Origin: Apostichopus japonicus
Taxonomy: Eukaryota > Echinodermata > Holothuroidea > Aspidochirotida > Stichopodidae
Assembly (NCBI RefSeq): GCF_037975245.1
Contig: NC_092574.1
Span: 11,185,213-11,249,212 of the forward strand
Length of the DNA stretch: 64,000 nucleotides
Direction of reading: 5' to 3'
The position numbers were made by a program, and so were the translations under genes. Below, piece after piece: positions 48,661 to 61,391 of the stretch (position 1 is the stretch's first letter; each line of letters begins with the position of its first letter). The notes below the pieces were generated by a model. That model saw only the letters and a list, made by a program, of their open reading frames with translations. It was not told the origin of the DNA and ran no database searches.

Positions 48661-49561
48661 TTAGGGGATCAAGGAGGTTTTTCTATATTGCTTGTCCATA
48701 GATTGAATTTTTTCCAACATTATGGGTATGTTTTCAAGTGATTTTATTCACGAGAAATGTGAATTTTCAAATTCTCAACAAATAATGGGCTTAAATTCTT
48801 GAAAAGTGGGGCTTTCGGATGTTGTGGACCGTGACGTAGAATCACCTACAAAAGCAATGATCCATAGGACATGCAATGAGGTCGAACATGATGTGTGACT
48901 GGTGAAAATCTTCAAAAAGGTTATGGATGGAAAAAAAAAACTTTTGGGAAATACTTGGTTCTCAGGCAAAAGTGTACATCTGGTTGGTCATTTTCAAGCC
49001 CGAGAAGTGCTATTTCCGGTGATCTGGGGGGTATCAAAACCAGAAATTTTCTTGTACGCTGCGCGCCACCCGATGGTGGCACTCCGCTTAGATAGTAATT
49101 CGCGCACCCCGGGTTAGAAAATCCTGGATACGCGTCTGATTTGGTATGTAATTGTACCACATTGAGCACACAAGAAGCCTAATGTTGTTGGTGGAGGTCA
49201 ATGGTCGTTTGAATTCACCAGGGTTAAAATTTTGAAAGCCATGTTTTACACATATTTCAACAAGAACAGATAGTATGTTGATGTATCACATTTAGTACAA
49301 GAAGCCTGTTGTTGAGGTCAATGGTTATTTCAGGACAGCCTGTGTCATTGGGAATGTATTTGTTTGTCACATCACACTACTTTTCACTGTATTACTATTA
49401 TCAAGTATGTTGTACACCCTCACTATACATTACGTCAGATTCATGCAGAAAACTGCTCATGTTACATCATCGAACCAAACTGCATTCTAGTTAAAATTCA
49501 TCTCCATTTTGTAACTCTTAGATGTCTTCGGTGATGTATGGTGACTCACCATGTGCATCCT

Positions 49562-50820
49562 TTAAAACTCCTTGATTCCCGCTTGCCCGTAAATGAACAC
49601 ATGTGAAGACATGCTTTTAGAAAATCATTACTCGAGATAGGAATACACTAGAGAGCTTCCCATAGCTTTATTTTGCACATAAGGCAGCCTGCATCAATAA
49701 ACAACCTTTTTCCGAGGGGGTCACATGGACTTTTTTTTTTTTTCTTCAAAGATTTGTTTACATTTAAAACACCGGTCGTTTTGACCTTTTTTTTTTCAAA
49801 AAAATCGTGAGAACAGTGAAAAATGTCAGTCAACTGACCCTATCTTATACAACTATCTAATACATACAAGGAATCAAATCAGGAGCCTCAGAGGCATATG
49901 TAGAGAGATGGCCCTATATTTGGGGGAAATATGTCAAAAAATAACGTTTTTCGGTCTATGTTAAGGCCAAAAAACGGTCAACTTTCCGCAAATATTTCTC
50001 CCGAATGCCTCACCCTACAGAAAAGATTTTTAGCTCTCCAGAAGCGCCACACTGAAATTCAACTCTACATAGAAACAGTTAAGCAATAGCGCCTCCACTT
50101 TGTGAGTAATCCCTAGCAATTCAACTCGAGCATTTCTACGGTATAGAATTTCGGTCAACTACAGTTGATAAGCTTAGCGTCGTTAGGGTCAATGCAATCA
50201 CTCACGTAAATGAAACGGTAACTATTTAGCACATATTATCATGGCTAAATACTTCTAAGAGGCGTTAGACCTTCTTTTTATGGGCAATTTGACCATCAAG
50301 CCTTTGGAGAAGAAGATTCTGACGATGAAATTCTGATACGGTAAGCCGCATACTGTATGCACACTGTTTGCACACTGTATGTATTGTGTATGTAGCGCAA
50401 TTGGTATATATAGACTTACCGTTACGCGTGGCTACCAATGTATTACAGAATACATTTGTTTGTTTGGAGGGGGGAAAATCAGTCATATTCCTAACATTCA
50501 AACATCAAATTATATTTTACTTATGAAATAACATGTCTTGAACTCATCAAACTATCAAAAGTCCAGCAGATTTCATCAAAATAATTTCAAATGGGCAAAA
50601 AAAGTACATTGTTTGTATCATAACCTCATTTGCATATTTACATATCTAATTAGCTAATTATAAAAAAAAATTATAAAAATTAAAACTTCATTTCAATACC
50701 TATCTGTCAATACTTGGGTCCCTTTTGACAAAATGAACAGATTTTAAGTAATTACAATGTGTAAATATTTTCCCCCCAGGGGGACAATTATATGATCACA
50801 ATGGGGACTCAAGGAGTTAA
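49562..50820. mobile_element. Possible decayed piggyBac-like element
   Basis: The left TTAA-AACTCCTTGATTCCC (49562) and right GGGACTCAAGGAG-TTAA (ending 50820) are inverted copies with TTAA at both outer edges, which is the piggyBac arrangement. An exon-like segment at about 50258-50342 ends in donor CG|GTAAGC and reads FDHQAFGEEDSDDEILIR in one frame; acidic N termini of this sort are common in piggyBac transposases. No catalytic region is present. The termini are short and the left one has two extra bases, so this is tentative. Confidence 0.4.
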
Positions 50821-50975
50821 AGGGTGTGAAGACTCGCGCAAAAAGAAACGTCTAATGCCGGTTATTTGACCTAGTTTCGAATGAGGTGTAACAGAAGCCA
50901 CCATCGACCCCAGAAAATACACACACACAGCTTGCTACCATCGGTAATTTGACACTAGTGTAGGGCCTACAAACC
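50817..50975. mobile_element. Family E fragment sharing the TTAA of the preceding element
   Basis: TTAAAGGGTGTGAAGACTCG, then AAAAAGAAACGTCTAATGCC, GTAACAGAAG and ACACACAGCTTGCTACCATC. It stops after GACACTAGTGTA, so about half the element is missing. Confidence 0.8.
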
Positions 50976-51127
50976 GTCATTGTTAACTGGCGCCCCCATT
51001 TTTGTGTTTCTTTGCTGATGGGTTGAGAAGTATTCATGTACCACCCATGCTTTATTATCAAGCCATTGCATAACGGCTGAGGTTAGTTCCAAGGTGTTTC
51101 GACAACACAGCTATAGTTGACCTCTAA

Positions 51128-51160
51128 CGTCACTTCCGTTTCGGATTCGCTGATCGTATT
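51128..51160 (+). promoter_or_regulatory. Possible CRE/ETS-type promoter motif cluster
   Basis: AACGTCACTTCCGTTTCGG combines an ACGTCA half-CRE with an ACTTCCG ETS-type site, a pairing often seen at TATA-less animal promoters. An ATG follows at 51161. Whether this drives the gene with exons at 56088-61391 is unknown. Confidence 0.25.
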
Positions 51161-51379
51161 ATGGAGTTTTGGGATGTGTTGGGGATAGAGATGAAGTTGT
51201 TAGTTACTTTTAGAGCATTGTTAAATCGAAATGCATAAAATCAAGTCAAGAAATGATGGAAACGAAACACTGAGTTTGCGGTACTAACTGTTTGCATCAC
51301 TAAGGTAAGCGAAACCCTCAGATCTAGGCCCTAGGTAAAGTTGGTACACGAAACACTCAGTTTGCTGTAACAGGTGTTT

Positions 51380-52250
51380 GAACCACTGTGTCTGTGATGC
51401 TGTAACTGAAACACCCTGCATGGCATTCCAAGTGTTTGAATCACTTTGTGCTGGTACAGTAAGTGAAACCCTCGGAATGCAATACCAAGTTTTGTTGTCG
51501 AAACACCTTGAAACTAGCCTCAACTACTGTATAGCTGCGTTGTCGAAACACCTTGACACTAATCTCAGTGAAACCCTTAGAATGCAATACCAAGTTTTGT
51601 TGTCGAAACACCTTGACACTAGCCTAAAGTAGCTGTGTTGTCGAAACACCTTGACACTAATCTCAGTGAAACCCTCAGAATGCAATACCAAGTTTTGTTG
51701 TCGAAACACCTTGAAACTAGCCTAAAGTAGCTGTGTTGTCGAAACACCTTGAAACTAGCCTAAAGTAGCTGTGTTGTCGAAACACCTTGACACTAATCTC
51801 AGTGAAACCCTCAGAATGCAATACCAAGTTTTGTTGTCGAAACACCTTGACACTAGCCTCAACTACTGTAGCTGTGTTGTCGAAACACCTTGACACTAAT
51901 CACAGTGGAACTCTCAGAAAGCAATACCAAGTTTTGTTTTGGAAACACCTTGAAACTAGTCTCAACTAGGCTACTAGCTGCGTTGTCAAAACACCTTGAC
52001 ACTAATCTCAGTGAAACCCTCAGAATGCAATACCAATTAGTCTTGTTGTCGAAACACCTTGACACTAGCCTCAACTAGCTGTGTTGTCAAAACACCTTGA
52101 CACATATCTCAGTGGAACCCTCAGAATGCAATACCAAGTTTTGTTGTCGAAACACCTTGAAACTAGTCTCAACTAGATGGTGTTGTCGAAACACCTTGAA
52201 ACTAGTCTCAACTAGCTGCGTTGCCGAAACACCTTGACACTAGCCTCAAC
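51380..52250. repeat. Irregular tandem array built on GTTGTCGAAACACCTTGA
   Basis: About sixteen copies of this 18-mer (a few with CAAAACACC or GGAAACACC) alternate with two fillers: a short AACTAGCCTAAAGTAGCT (unit about 38 bp) and a long CACTAATCTCAGTGAAACCC plus AGAATGCAATACCAAGTTTT (unit about 60 bp). A diverged outer zone with GTGTTTGAACCACT-type sequence extends to about 51340 and 52380. Small ORFs on both strands here are repeat products. Confidence 0.92.
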
Positions 52251-52380
52251 CCTACTGTCTGGTTAAGATGGTACACGAAACACTCAGTGTTTTGTACCAA
52301 GTGTTTGAACCACTGTGTCTACATGGTAAGTGACACCCAGAATGGAATATCAAGTGTGTGAATAACCATGGTGGGCAAAG

Positions 52381-55300
52381 CCAGTTCAACCTAGTGTTTG
52401 GACTGCTATCTTGGTGTGAAACACTACAGAAAGTAACTGAGCTGTAGAATATTAAAATATCATACTACCTTTGTGTAAAACTACATAGGCCTGCTAGAAT
52501 TTGAGATGTCTTACTGACATATTTTCTTCTACAATGCTTTGACTGTTTGTTTGATGTTGCATTGCAGCGCCGAAGCTGTTCATGGTGCCTGTTTGGCTGC
52601 TTCAAGGCGGAGACATTTTGGTCTCGGATTATAGGTTGAAGCTAATTAGGGTTCCATTCACAGCAGAGCAATTTCTTTTTATTAAACAGGGTCTTTTGGT
52701 AAAGGGACATTTGCACTGCATATATAGCGAACACTCAGTACATTATTTCATATCAAGTGTTTGAATGATGACCTACATGTAATAGGAGGAAAATGCTTTA
52801 CCAAGTGTACTGAGAGCATAACACTTTATAGTTTGTCATACTTAGTGCTTGAAAACAATGTAATGTGCAAAATGCACTTAGGGTGACGTGAGTACCAAAT
52901 CCTTTGAAACATGAAGTAGAAGTATGCATATAAAAACAGAACCAGGTTATTATATTTTCAAATTTCTATGAATATCGTTTTCCATGCTTTCTTGGACAAT
53001 TTAAAATTACAGAATCCGACACTGTCACAGATAAGAGACACAGGAATTGAAGATACCAATAAAGGTGAACCTTTAATTAAACATCATAAACAGCATGTGA
53101 AACAGGAATATATACAACAGTCCTAAGAAAGATGTATAACCAGAATGCAAAACTGCATTGTGGTTTCAATGATATAAAAAGTTATAGCCAGGATGAACAA
53201 CACACTTGATTTAAGTATTTTAGCAAAAAGCATCGAGGAAGAGATGTGGCATTAAGAATATTTACAAAGACAAAGACATTTACAAAGAGTCATTGATGTC
53301 CAAAACGGTCTTAGTCTTCTATTTAGTACAACAGTGTAATACATCAGCACAGGTAACCTGTAATCTCTGAAGGCTTTTCTTCTTAAGATATTGCTTTTAC
53401 AAGGATTTCCGTAAATCCTTTGACCCCAAACCTTGATCTTTAAAGACAATCAGGTTCTTTTATTCAATGTAGCCCACCTACATATCAAACATGGGGACTG
53501 TCAAAGTTTCCATTATTGAGATATTATGTTTACAAGCTGCTAAGCATGACCACATAAACACACCCATGTACACATGCCAGCATGACTGCAAAGATTACAA
53601 TTTTTATTGTTCAAGATTTCATATGAACAAGACCTTTAAATTTCACATATAACCAGATTGACAAAATAATGTATGACGTGGAACACAATTTTGCCACTGC
53701 TCTCCTGTATGGAGACCATTGTCTTTGTAAAAACTAGGCCTTGTGCTCCTATACCCCAAGCTTCCACATACTTATTTTTTAGAATTACCTCAAATCATAT
53801 TCGCAAAAGGGATCTCATTACACAGCAATCGGGATAGGAATTTGACCCAAACTAAGTCCTGACCCAAATTTCGTATGTACAAGCTAGGTGTTTATGAAGT
53901 ATGAGTACCATACCGTGGGGGGCTTGGTACTGGGGGCTTTGAACATTTGCAACGCCTCACGGAGATGGTTGACTGTATCTACTGTATATAACGAACTATA
54001 TTTTATGTTGAGATCTCATTCCTGTGCAAAATCAATGCGTACGGAGAACTCAGAAAATATTTCTGTGTGTGTGCACCGTGGTGCAAGGTTGTGATTTTGG
54101 ACTAGTCAGGATTTAGCCACCTTGGTCAGAGATTTAACCTGTGTTAGCGCTATAACCTCTTCTGCATGAAAATGGGAACTTTTCGCAAACCTCCACACTA
54201 GAGTCCATGGTTGATGTACAATAAAACGATGCACAATTAGGCTAGGCCTAAGGTATATATGTGAATTACATCAGACTTGCCTAATTCGAGTTAACGTCTA
54301 TAGGCAGTGCAGGCTGAAGTCACTTTTTCGGCAGTCACCAGATTTTTGCCGGTCAGCTACTCACACCAATCTACAGTGTATTTCTGTTTCTGTTATGTAC
54401 TTGTTAAAACCCCTCTTGGGTATCACAACGAGGATGTTGTTACTTAGGGCAGCAGTGCTAGTAACACTAACAACCATACGTGGGGAATCTAGTTTTAAGC
54501 ACCTCAAAGAATATGGCTCTCCTTATTGGCCAAGGATTGCGTATTCCAGACTTTAATAGTCCTAGGATAGAAACTATAATGAAAAGCAAGGAATTTGAGT
54601 ACAGCTGTCACGTCTCCCTGGTTTCAAGAAGGGATTAGTCTCGTTTGGGTCTGCAACTAGGCCATTTATAATTTGATAAAAAAAGCATGAGTCTGGCCCT
54701 TTTCTGTCTTTCTATGAGGGGTTCCCATTTCAAAGTCTTTAAGATCTCAGTGACGCTGGATTGCCTACGGAAATCACGAGTTACAAAATGTGCTGCCTTC
54801 CTTTGAATTTTTTTCTATTTTATCTTGGTCTCAGACGTTATAAGGGTCGCAAATCTGAGCTGCATCATGTAAATGTCAATGTGTTGTTCTACTCTTGAAT
54901 AGTGTAGATAACATACAGATAATGGCTCTATAGCTAAGTAAAAAAAAGGTTTCTTGACTTAAACGATTAGTGTTTAGTAGCAAATAACAACTACACAATT
55001 ATTTGAAATTACTTGAAGTTTAAACTTCTGAATAAGAGTATTTTAGCTCTGGCGATCAAGCTAGACCATACTACTTAGTGAATGTATCTATCGTTTGTTT
55101 TCACCAGCTGATACTCCGGTTTGGGTACAAATGTCCTGGTAACAGCATGGTTATACCATGCGTGAATGGTTGTATGCTGATTGTTCTACTTACCATTCAT
55201 TGCTCTGTATAATTTCAACATTTCAATATTTTGAGGTATTGGAAATTTTGAATATCCTAATGTTACTCATTAAATATGTTACTCATATGGTAATGTTACT

Positions 55301-56087
55301 TATATGTAAAGGTGACACAAAATATTGTTTGAGATAGAGGAAATCACATTTACACCACCTCCTATTTATTCATGTACATGTCTTCTCTCTGGTGGTAAAT
55401 CCATAACTTTATGAACTCCCTGGAATAAGATGGACCAGTGACAAGTGTCCTACTACAGTATGCACACGCATGGATGGCTACATGCTGGGTGTTGTAACAT
55501 TATTTTGTTGTAATTGCTGTATTTTCTTCAATATATTGCAAATTTTGATTATGTCTTGCATGCAAAAACTCCAAGTACGAGCAGTGGCATAGTGAGCATT
55601 ATCAGCACCGAGGGGCAGGGGGCCCTATACCCTGTGCCTTGGGGAAAGTTCCCTTGCTCCCCTCACTATGCCACTGCAAAAAACAAAGGGTAGAACTGCT
55701 TACTAAATCATTCTAAACAACACATGTTGAATGACATACTTTAGTGAGGTGTCCAACAGTACATGGCTATGGGCTGAATATTGTACATGGACTGATTAAC
55801 ATACAGTACAGTCCATGTAAGTCTACCATTAAGGCTACTAGTCAGAAGAAATCACACTGTTGTAAATTAATTATGAGAATACAATATTTGTAGTGATTAT
55901 GATGTTCTTGAATATGGAGTCAAAGGATACCTGAAATTCTTATATGCCAAACCATATCTACCTATCAATATCTACCTATCAACCATATCTACCTATCCAT
56001 ATCTACCTATCAATTTCTTGTTGAAAGAATTAATTTCATACTTACAATTAATTAAATTGTACATGGTTCTTTTATTTTGGTTTGCAG
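52381..56087. other. No confident gene; two candidate upstream exons
   Basis: Two segments could be 5' exons of the next gene, because both end in phase 1 as its next exon requires: 53013-53064 (acceptor AAAATTACAG, donor AAAG|GTGAAC, reading NPTLSQIRDTGIEDTNK) and 52567-52635 (acceptor TTGCATTGCAG, weak donor GTTGAA). Neither has family support. The rest is AT-rich with a small MITE at 55582; 55940-56010 has a short ATCTACCTATC repeat. Confidence 0.3.
55582..55676. mobile_element. 95-bp hAT-like mini-MITE
   Basis: The ends CAGTGGCATAGTGAG and CTCACTATGCCACTG are perfect 15-bp inverted repeats. No matching flanking duplication. Confidence 0.75.
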
Positions 56088-59000
56088 GTACCCTGGATGA
56101 AGATAGTGAAAGTAGCGATCTTGACCAAGCATGTTCTTCCAGGTCAACCCCAAAGAGAGTTTGTCCAACAAGGCAAAAAGCATTGTTGCCTGGTAAGGAA
56201 AATTGTTATCCTTAAGCCAGTGCCATATGCAGGGGTCCCCAAACAAAGTCCAATCTGGAAAAGGTCCACTTTTGCATTATGGCACACACACAGTCCCACA
56301 CATTGCTGGACCTCTGTTGACCGCACATGACCTTTGACTGCCGAAAAAACTAATAGAAATAATTCACTCACTATGGGTCATGGTGGCTTAGTGCCTTTTG
56401 CATTTAACACACAGGTTGTGAGTCTGAGTCCCACAGGTGGCGTAGTCAATACGTTGAATCCTTGTGCAAGACACTTTACTCCATTTGCTTCAGTCCACCC
56501 ATCTCTAAAATGGGCGCTAGTTTGGGCTAGGGGCTAGTTAGCAAGGGATTGACGGATTGGGGGAGTGTTTCACTCTGATTTTACTTGCATCATGGAAACC
56601 AGGTTTAAGCACCAACCTTATGAGCCATCTGGCACAGAAGTAAACCTACCTACCTTCTCACTATGGGTAACCTACCCACCAAGTACTGTATAAGCTCAGT
56701 TGAATTTTACCTCATTAAGATATATATTGTTTACAAGGTTTCTATGTTTGACCTCCTATAACTATGTTAACCTCCATATAAAACAATATGGGTCATATAA
56801 ACACTCGAAAGAATACACATACTAAGTATGAGCTCAATTGAAGTGTGTCTTGTCAAGATAAGGTTTTTACAAGGTTGTCAGTGTTTGACATCTGTTGACC
56901 TTTGAGAAAAACAATAGGGACCATGTACTCACTATGAATAATCTACATAACAAGCATGAATTTAATTGAAGTTTGTCTCAAATTACGATGATTAAAGGTT
57001 AACAGTTTTTTACCTCAGATGAACTTTGACCTCAACCAAAAGCAATAGGGACCATGTACTCACAAAAAGTATTCTAACTAGTATGAGCTCTACTGAAGTT
57101 TGCCTTAAGTATCAAGTTATTATGTTTACAAGTGGCATCACATGCATGTCACTTACATATACACATATACATCCATACACACAAGGATGACTGCATAGAC
57201 CTGTTTCTTTTCCTTTTGCTCAAGTCATAGTTGTAGTCACACTAGCAAATACTCAGTAAAGTACCGTACTGTATCTTAAATTGATGCTGAAGAATTGGTC
57301 ATATGATGCTTAGATCAACTAGAGATAGCTATATTGTGCTAACCACCATAGCTAGAGAAGAGCAGATTGGGATTTTTCAATACCTGTTTGCCATAAAAGA
57401 TTACACTTAAGTAAAACTACTACCAGTGGCAATTCAATTACCTCTTGGGTTTATGCCTAATTCTGCAACAGATATCATTCATAGCATTTATAATTTTTTT
57501 TGTTCCAGTTGATCCATATGAGGAGGACTGTGAAAGTGATATGGAATCTGATACAGAGTCTTGGGAAAACCAATTGAAGAGGTTACACAAATCCTTCACT
57601 ACAGGTAGGATATTTTAACAATTTATTGATTCCTTGTCAAAGGCCGAAGGAATCTATGTGATGGTGATGGCGTGTGTATGTGTGTGTATGTGTTTGTGTA
57701 TGCGTGTTTAAGTATGTGTGGGTGCAGGGGGTAGGAAGCTTCCAAAAAGTGGGAGGGGGCACAACATCAGAGGGGCACTTTCTCATTCCACAACCACCAC
57801 TGGTTACGCTATAAACCGATACACACTGGCCAAATCACTTAAATATACTGTATTTGATGTGTTTGTATGCTATCAATACAATTTTGGTGCACATAATAAT
57901 TTAATTTTTTTATTTGCCAGTAGGGCACATTTGCTATTTTGAAAAATAGTTGGGAGGCACATGCCCCCAGTCCCCCCCCCCAAGCTCCTATCCCCCTGTA
58001 TGCGTGCATGTATATGGTCATTTTCACAATCAGTGGTGTAACTTTTATACACTCAGGGCCAAAATTTCAGACACCATATATATTGAAATTTTTACTAACA
58101 TCACATGTTAAAGGGTTCAAATTTTTGTAACTTCAACTTTTTGGAGTTTCAACATATATGTTTATGGGTGTAATTTTTCGGTGACTGTATGACTCTAGGA
58201 AACTTTATATTTTTAAGCAACCATAGTTACACAGTGTTAAAACATTACTCTGATTCAAGTAAACTTTAAAATGCTTAAATCATTATATATATGTTACTTA
58301 AAAATGAAAAGGATTTGGCAGAAAGTTTTTAAAACTATTACAGATATTTCCATGTTAACTGAAAATTTATTGGAAATCAAGGATTGTTTTTCTTAATTTT
58401 AACTTTAAACTATTTAAAAAAAAGATAAGGCCAAGTCAAACACCCTAAATAATGTCTCCTCACAGAGGGCTAATATCCAATCCAAGTTGCCCAGAGCTCA
58501 TTCTTTGCATCATAACTATACATGTCTTACTAGTTTAGTATTGAAAACAAAAAATAAATGTTTTAATTGTGACCAAATTTTTACCTTGAAATGCCCAAAA
58601 TAGCCTAAAATGTTGTTAAAATGTGATGTTTGAGGACGCTGTTCACAGGCATCGTTGAGCATGTGACCCTGAAAATGCAGTTTATTGGTAGTCCTTATGC
58701 TAGTGAACCACCCTCTTAATTATTAAGCACCTGTATGCTAATGCTAAGAAGTTGTTGTCATTTGAATTACTCAAATTGGCTTGTGCAGGCATTTTCATAC
58801 ATATGAACTACGTGATTTTCACAATTTTTGAGTCGTGAATTTGAGTAGATAACACAAAATACACAACTTTTTGACTTGAGTTTTTAAAAATAGAGTCAAT
58901 ACACTCCTGAAAAATGGTATTTAAAGAAAAATTCAAATTTGCCCACATCCCCAAATTGGACCCCCAATTAGGGCCAGAAGTGAGATTTCTTAAGTTTGAG

Positions 59001-61391
59001 GGTGCTGTTTGTAAAAGGTACGACCTGCTCAACATTTTTTGGGCACTTTTCCCGTACAACTACCACTGGACAAGGATCCTATGCAAATTAAAACTCAAAC
59101 ATGCCATTGCTTGTGAATATAGAGCACACTCAAAGTAGGGCCAGAAAAGGCCCCTATCTCATTTTTTGCCATTTTAATACGAAAAATTGAGACTGTAAAA
59201 TGTCCTCAAAATAGCTAAATTCGAAAGCTGGTCACATGTCTTCCATAATATTTGCAATATCAGACATAAAATACTTTATGCAAAAGATGCCTCCAAACTT
59301 GACATAAATTTAGGGCTCTCAAAATGCAATCTGGATTTGGTTGCTAGGTGTGGCCATATCCTAGCAACCAAAAACTTTTCAAAAGTTTTTTTGCCCAATT
59401 TCATCCTTTGAAACATGTGGCAAGACACCATATCAATTTCAGGCGATTCTGAGAGGGTCGACGTGGAATCGACCCAAAAATCTGTTGATTTGGCATGGAT
59501 TGACCCAATTGATAAAGGACCTTTTAAAAGATATTATCATACTGGTTGCTACACCCCTACAGAATTACTGTTATATGATTTTTAGCCAAGGAAGATGTTT
59601 ATTGGATAAGTAGAGATAAAATTTCCAACTAACCTGTTTCGGAGGTGACAAGATGTTTCGGAGGTGACACATGTTAATGGAAAGTTAAGAAATCTCCCAG
59701 AAATTAAAACGACTGGTCATGTTGTCACAAATTTTACTCAAATATTATGTTAGGGGGTGTGGTATATTTTAATAAGTTTAAAATAGCTATACTATTGTTT
59801 ACATAAATCTTGGGCTGAAGAATGCTTTTGTTTCGGAGGTGACGGAAAAGTTAACGGAAAAGTTAACATTAAATTTGAAATTTACACAATTCTTTTAAAA
59901 TGAAAAATATTTTAGGGCCCAGATATTAGACACATTAGTTATTGTAATAATGCAACATACTTAACAAAATTTACACTGCTTAATTAGAACTTAGTTGCAG
60001 TCAAACTTAGGTACCAATTGTTAACGGAAAATGTCACCTCCGAAACGACAAAATCTAGCCACCGGTCCTTGGAGAAGGGAAGGGAAGGAAACCTGGGGAA
60101 CACAATTGCATTTTAGTTTGGACACTTGTTGATAATATCAACCAAATAAGAACTGGAAAATACCTTCCACCAAAAAGTACAGGCTCTGACAAAAACAGTG
60201 TAGTTGAAAGTGTATGGCTGAACTAGCATATTTTAAGCATATTTATGGCCACCAAATCCACCTGAAGAAACCGAGAAAGTTTGTTAAGCTACCCAAGGTA
60301 GACTTCACTTAGGATGGTCAAATGGCAAAAAATCTAAGAATTCTGGTATTTGGGCTGAGTTACAAAGCAATAAGTGCCAATATTGAAAGTTACACCACTG
60401 ATTGTGAAAATGACCATATATGTATGTGAAAATGTGCTAGAAAAGTGGTAATCCATGACCAATCATTTGCACTTAAGTTCTTGCTTTGGCCACCATATGG
60501 CATGAGACACTTAAATGTCCTAATTAACTGACTAGAAATGTTTGCTGCAATGAACTTGGGAGGAAAATACATATGACCTTTAACCTACCTCTATAAATAA
60601 GACATGATAAATTACTATATTCTGTATATTAACTGTTAAGGTAGCATACGCCCATTAAAAGCCCCATTGACTTACACACTAAATCACAAAAGTAATGCCT
60701 TCTCTAAGTCTAGATAGAAGTTTTCACTTGCTAAACGCTACCCATCACTGGATAGCTGACAAGTTGGCCTTTCATGGCACCATCAATTTTCCATACCATG
60801 ACCGTGAAAATTTTTTGCTACGAGAGCCGGAACTTTTCGTCACTTGTAAACAAACCTCTTTACTCGGCCGTAAACAATTTTCGTCCGCTGCTCCTGGGAG
60901 GGATAAACTGATCTAAAATTGCCTCAATTTTACCCAATTTTTTAACCACATGTGCTTCCATTCATGTTCTTTAACATCCAAGCCACAAAAAAAGCTCATC
61001 CTAATTGATAACATAGCAAAAAAGTTGTTCTCCTGCTCCTAATTGGCACTTTTCCTGAAGGAGAACACTTGCCGCGGATTGATATAGACCCTAATAGGAG
61101 TATGCCACCTTAAGAGTTGATCTGAATGTCAGAGAAAATTTGTCTGCTTGGAGATGTGCTAGTTCTCCTGTTTCCTCCTATCCTCTGTTGCTTAAACTAG
61201 AGACGTAATTGAAGCTAGTTGAAACTTTATTCATTTACAAACATCCTGAATTACGAATCTCCATTGTTGTCTTTATAGTCAAGACTCCTTCCTCTGGGAG
61301 ATTCAAGAGAAACATATCCTTGGACAAGGAAGTGTTCATTTCTAGCAGATTTTCTGACTTGATTTCTACTAACACTACACTTATGACATGA
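56088..61391 (+). CDS. Unrecognised acidic serine-rich protein, 3' three exons
   Basis: Exons 56088-56192, 57509-57604 and 61279-61391 join in phase 1 throughout to about 104 aa ending in TGA; all have good acceptors and donors GTAAGG and GTAGGA. I do not recognise the protein. What can be seen: acidic-serine runs (TLDEDSESSDLDQ, then DPYEEDCESDMESDTES), a basic proline-flanked STPKRVCPTRQK, and a basic C-terminal third with WENQLKRLHKSF and SSGRFKRNISLDKE. S/TP sites and acidic clusters suggest a phosphorylated, disordered regulatory protein. The 5' part is not resolved. Because a FES/FER exon follows on the same strand, it could also be an alternative 3' end of a shared locus, but no usable donor joins it to 62915. 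Confidence 0.7.
56355..56650 (+). repeat. Probable SINE in intron of the 56088 gene
   Basis: A tRNA-like head (GGTGGCTTAGTG and later GAGTCTGAGTCCCACAGG) is followed by CTTGTGCAAGACACTTTACT and AGTCCACCCATCTCTAAAAT, phrases resembling the conserved central domain of several invertebrate SINEs. The A and B boxes are weak. Confidence 0.5.
57725..57998 (+). mobile_element. hAT-like MITE, family C, 274 bp
   Basis: The ends CAGGGGGTAGGAAGCTTCC and AAGCTCCTATCCCCCTG are inverted. Flanks TGTGGGTG and TATGCGTG match at six of eight positions, consistent with a decayed duplication. Confidence 0.75.
58013..60418. mobile_element. 2.4-kb TIR element with TTTCGGAGGTGAC motifs, family unknown
   Basis: The left end TATGGTCATTTTCACAATCA, continuing GTGGTGTAACTTT, is the exact reverse complement of the right end over 33 bp (60386-60418). 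Outer flanks begin and end in TA, which would suit a Tc1/mariner-type TA duplication, but CAGTGGTGTAAC would also suit a hAT end. Inside, a 13-mer TTTCGGAGGTGAC occurs at 59637, 59656 and 59831 and inverted at 60033, near GTTAACGGAAAA repeats. The longest ORFs are under 85 codons. It lies in the last intron of the 56088 gene, only 14 bp from the MITE ending 57998. Confidence 0.8.

Larger units (their letters stand above)
47505..49138. mobile_element. Composite hAT-like element with nested MITEs, about 1.63 kb
   Basis: The left end CAGGTGCGTATCCAGG and right end CCTGGATACGCGTCTG match as inverted termini. A G-run and a purine tract of about 130 nt (47555-47690) follow the left end. Inside lie a family A MITE (about 47960-48238), a family D fragment (about 48336-48660) and, before the right end, a second family A core (48985-49100). 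No flanking duplication was seen, so pairing these termini is an inference. Confidence 0.55.
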
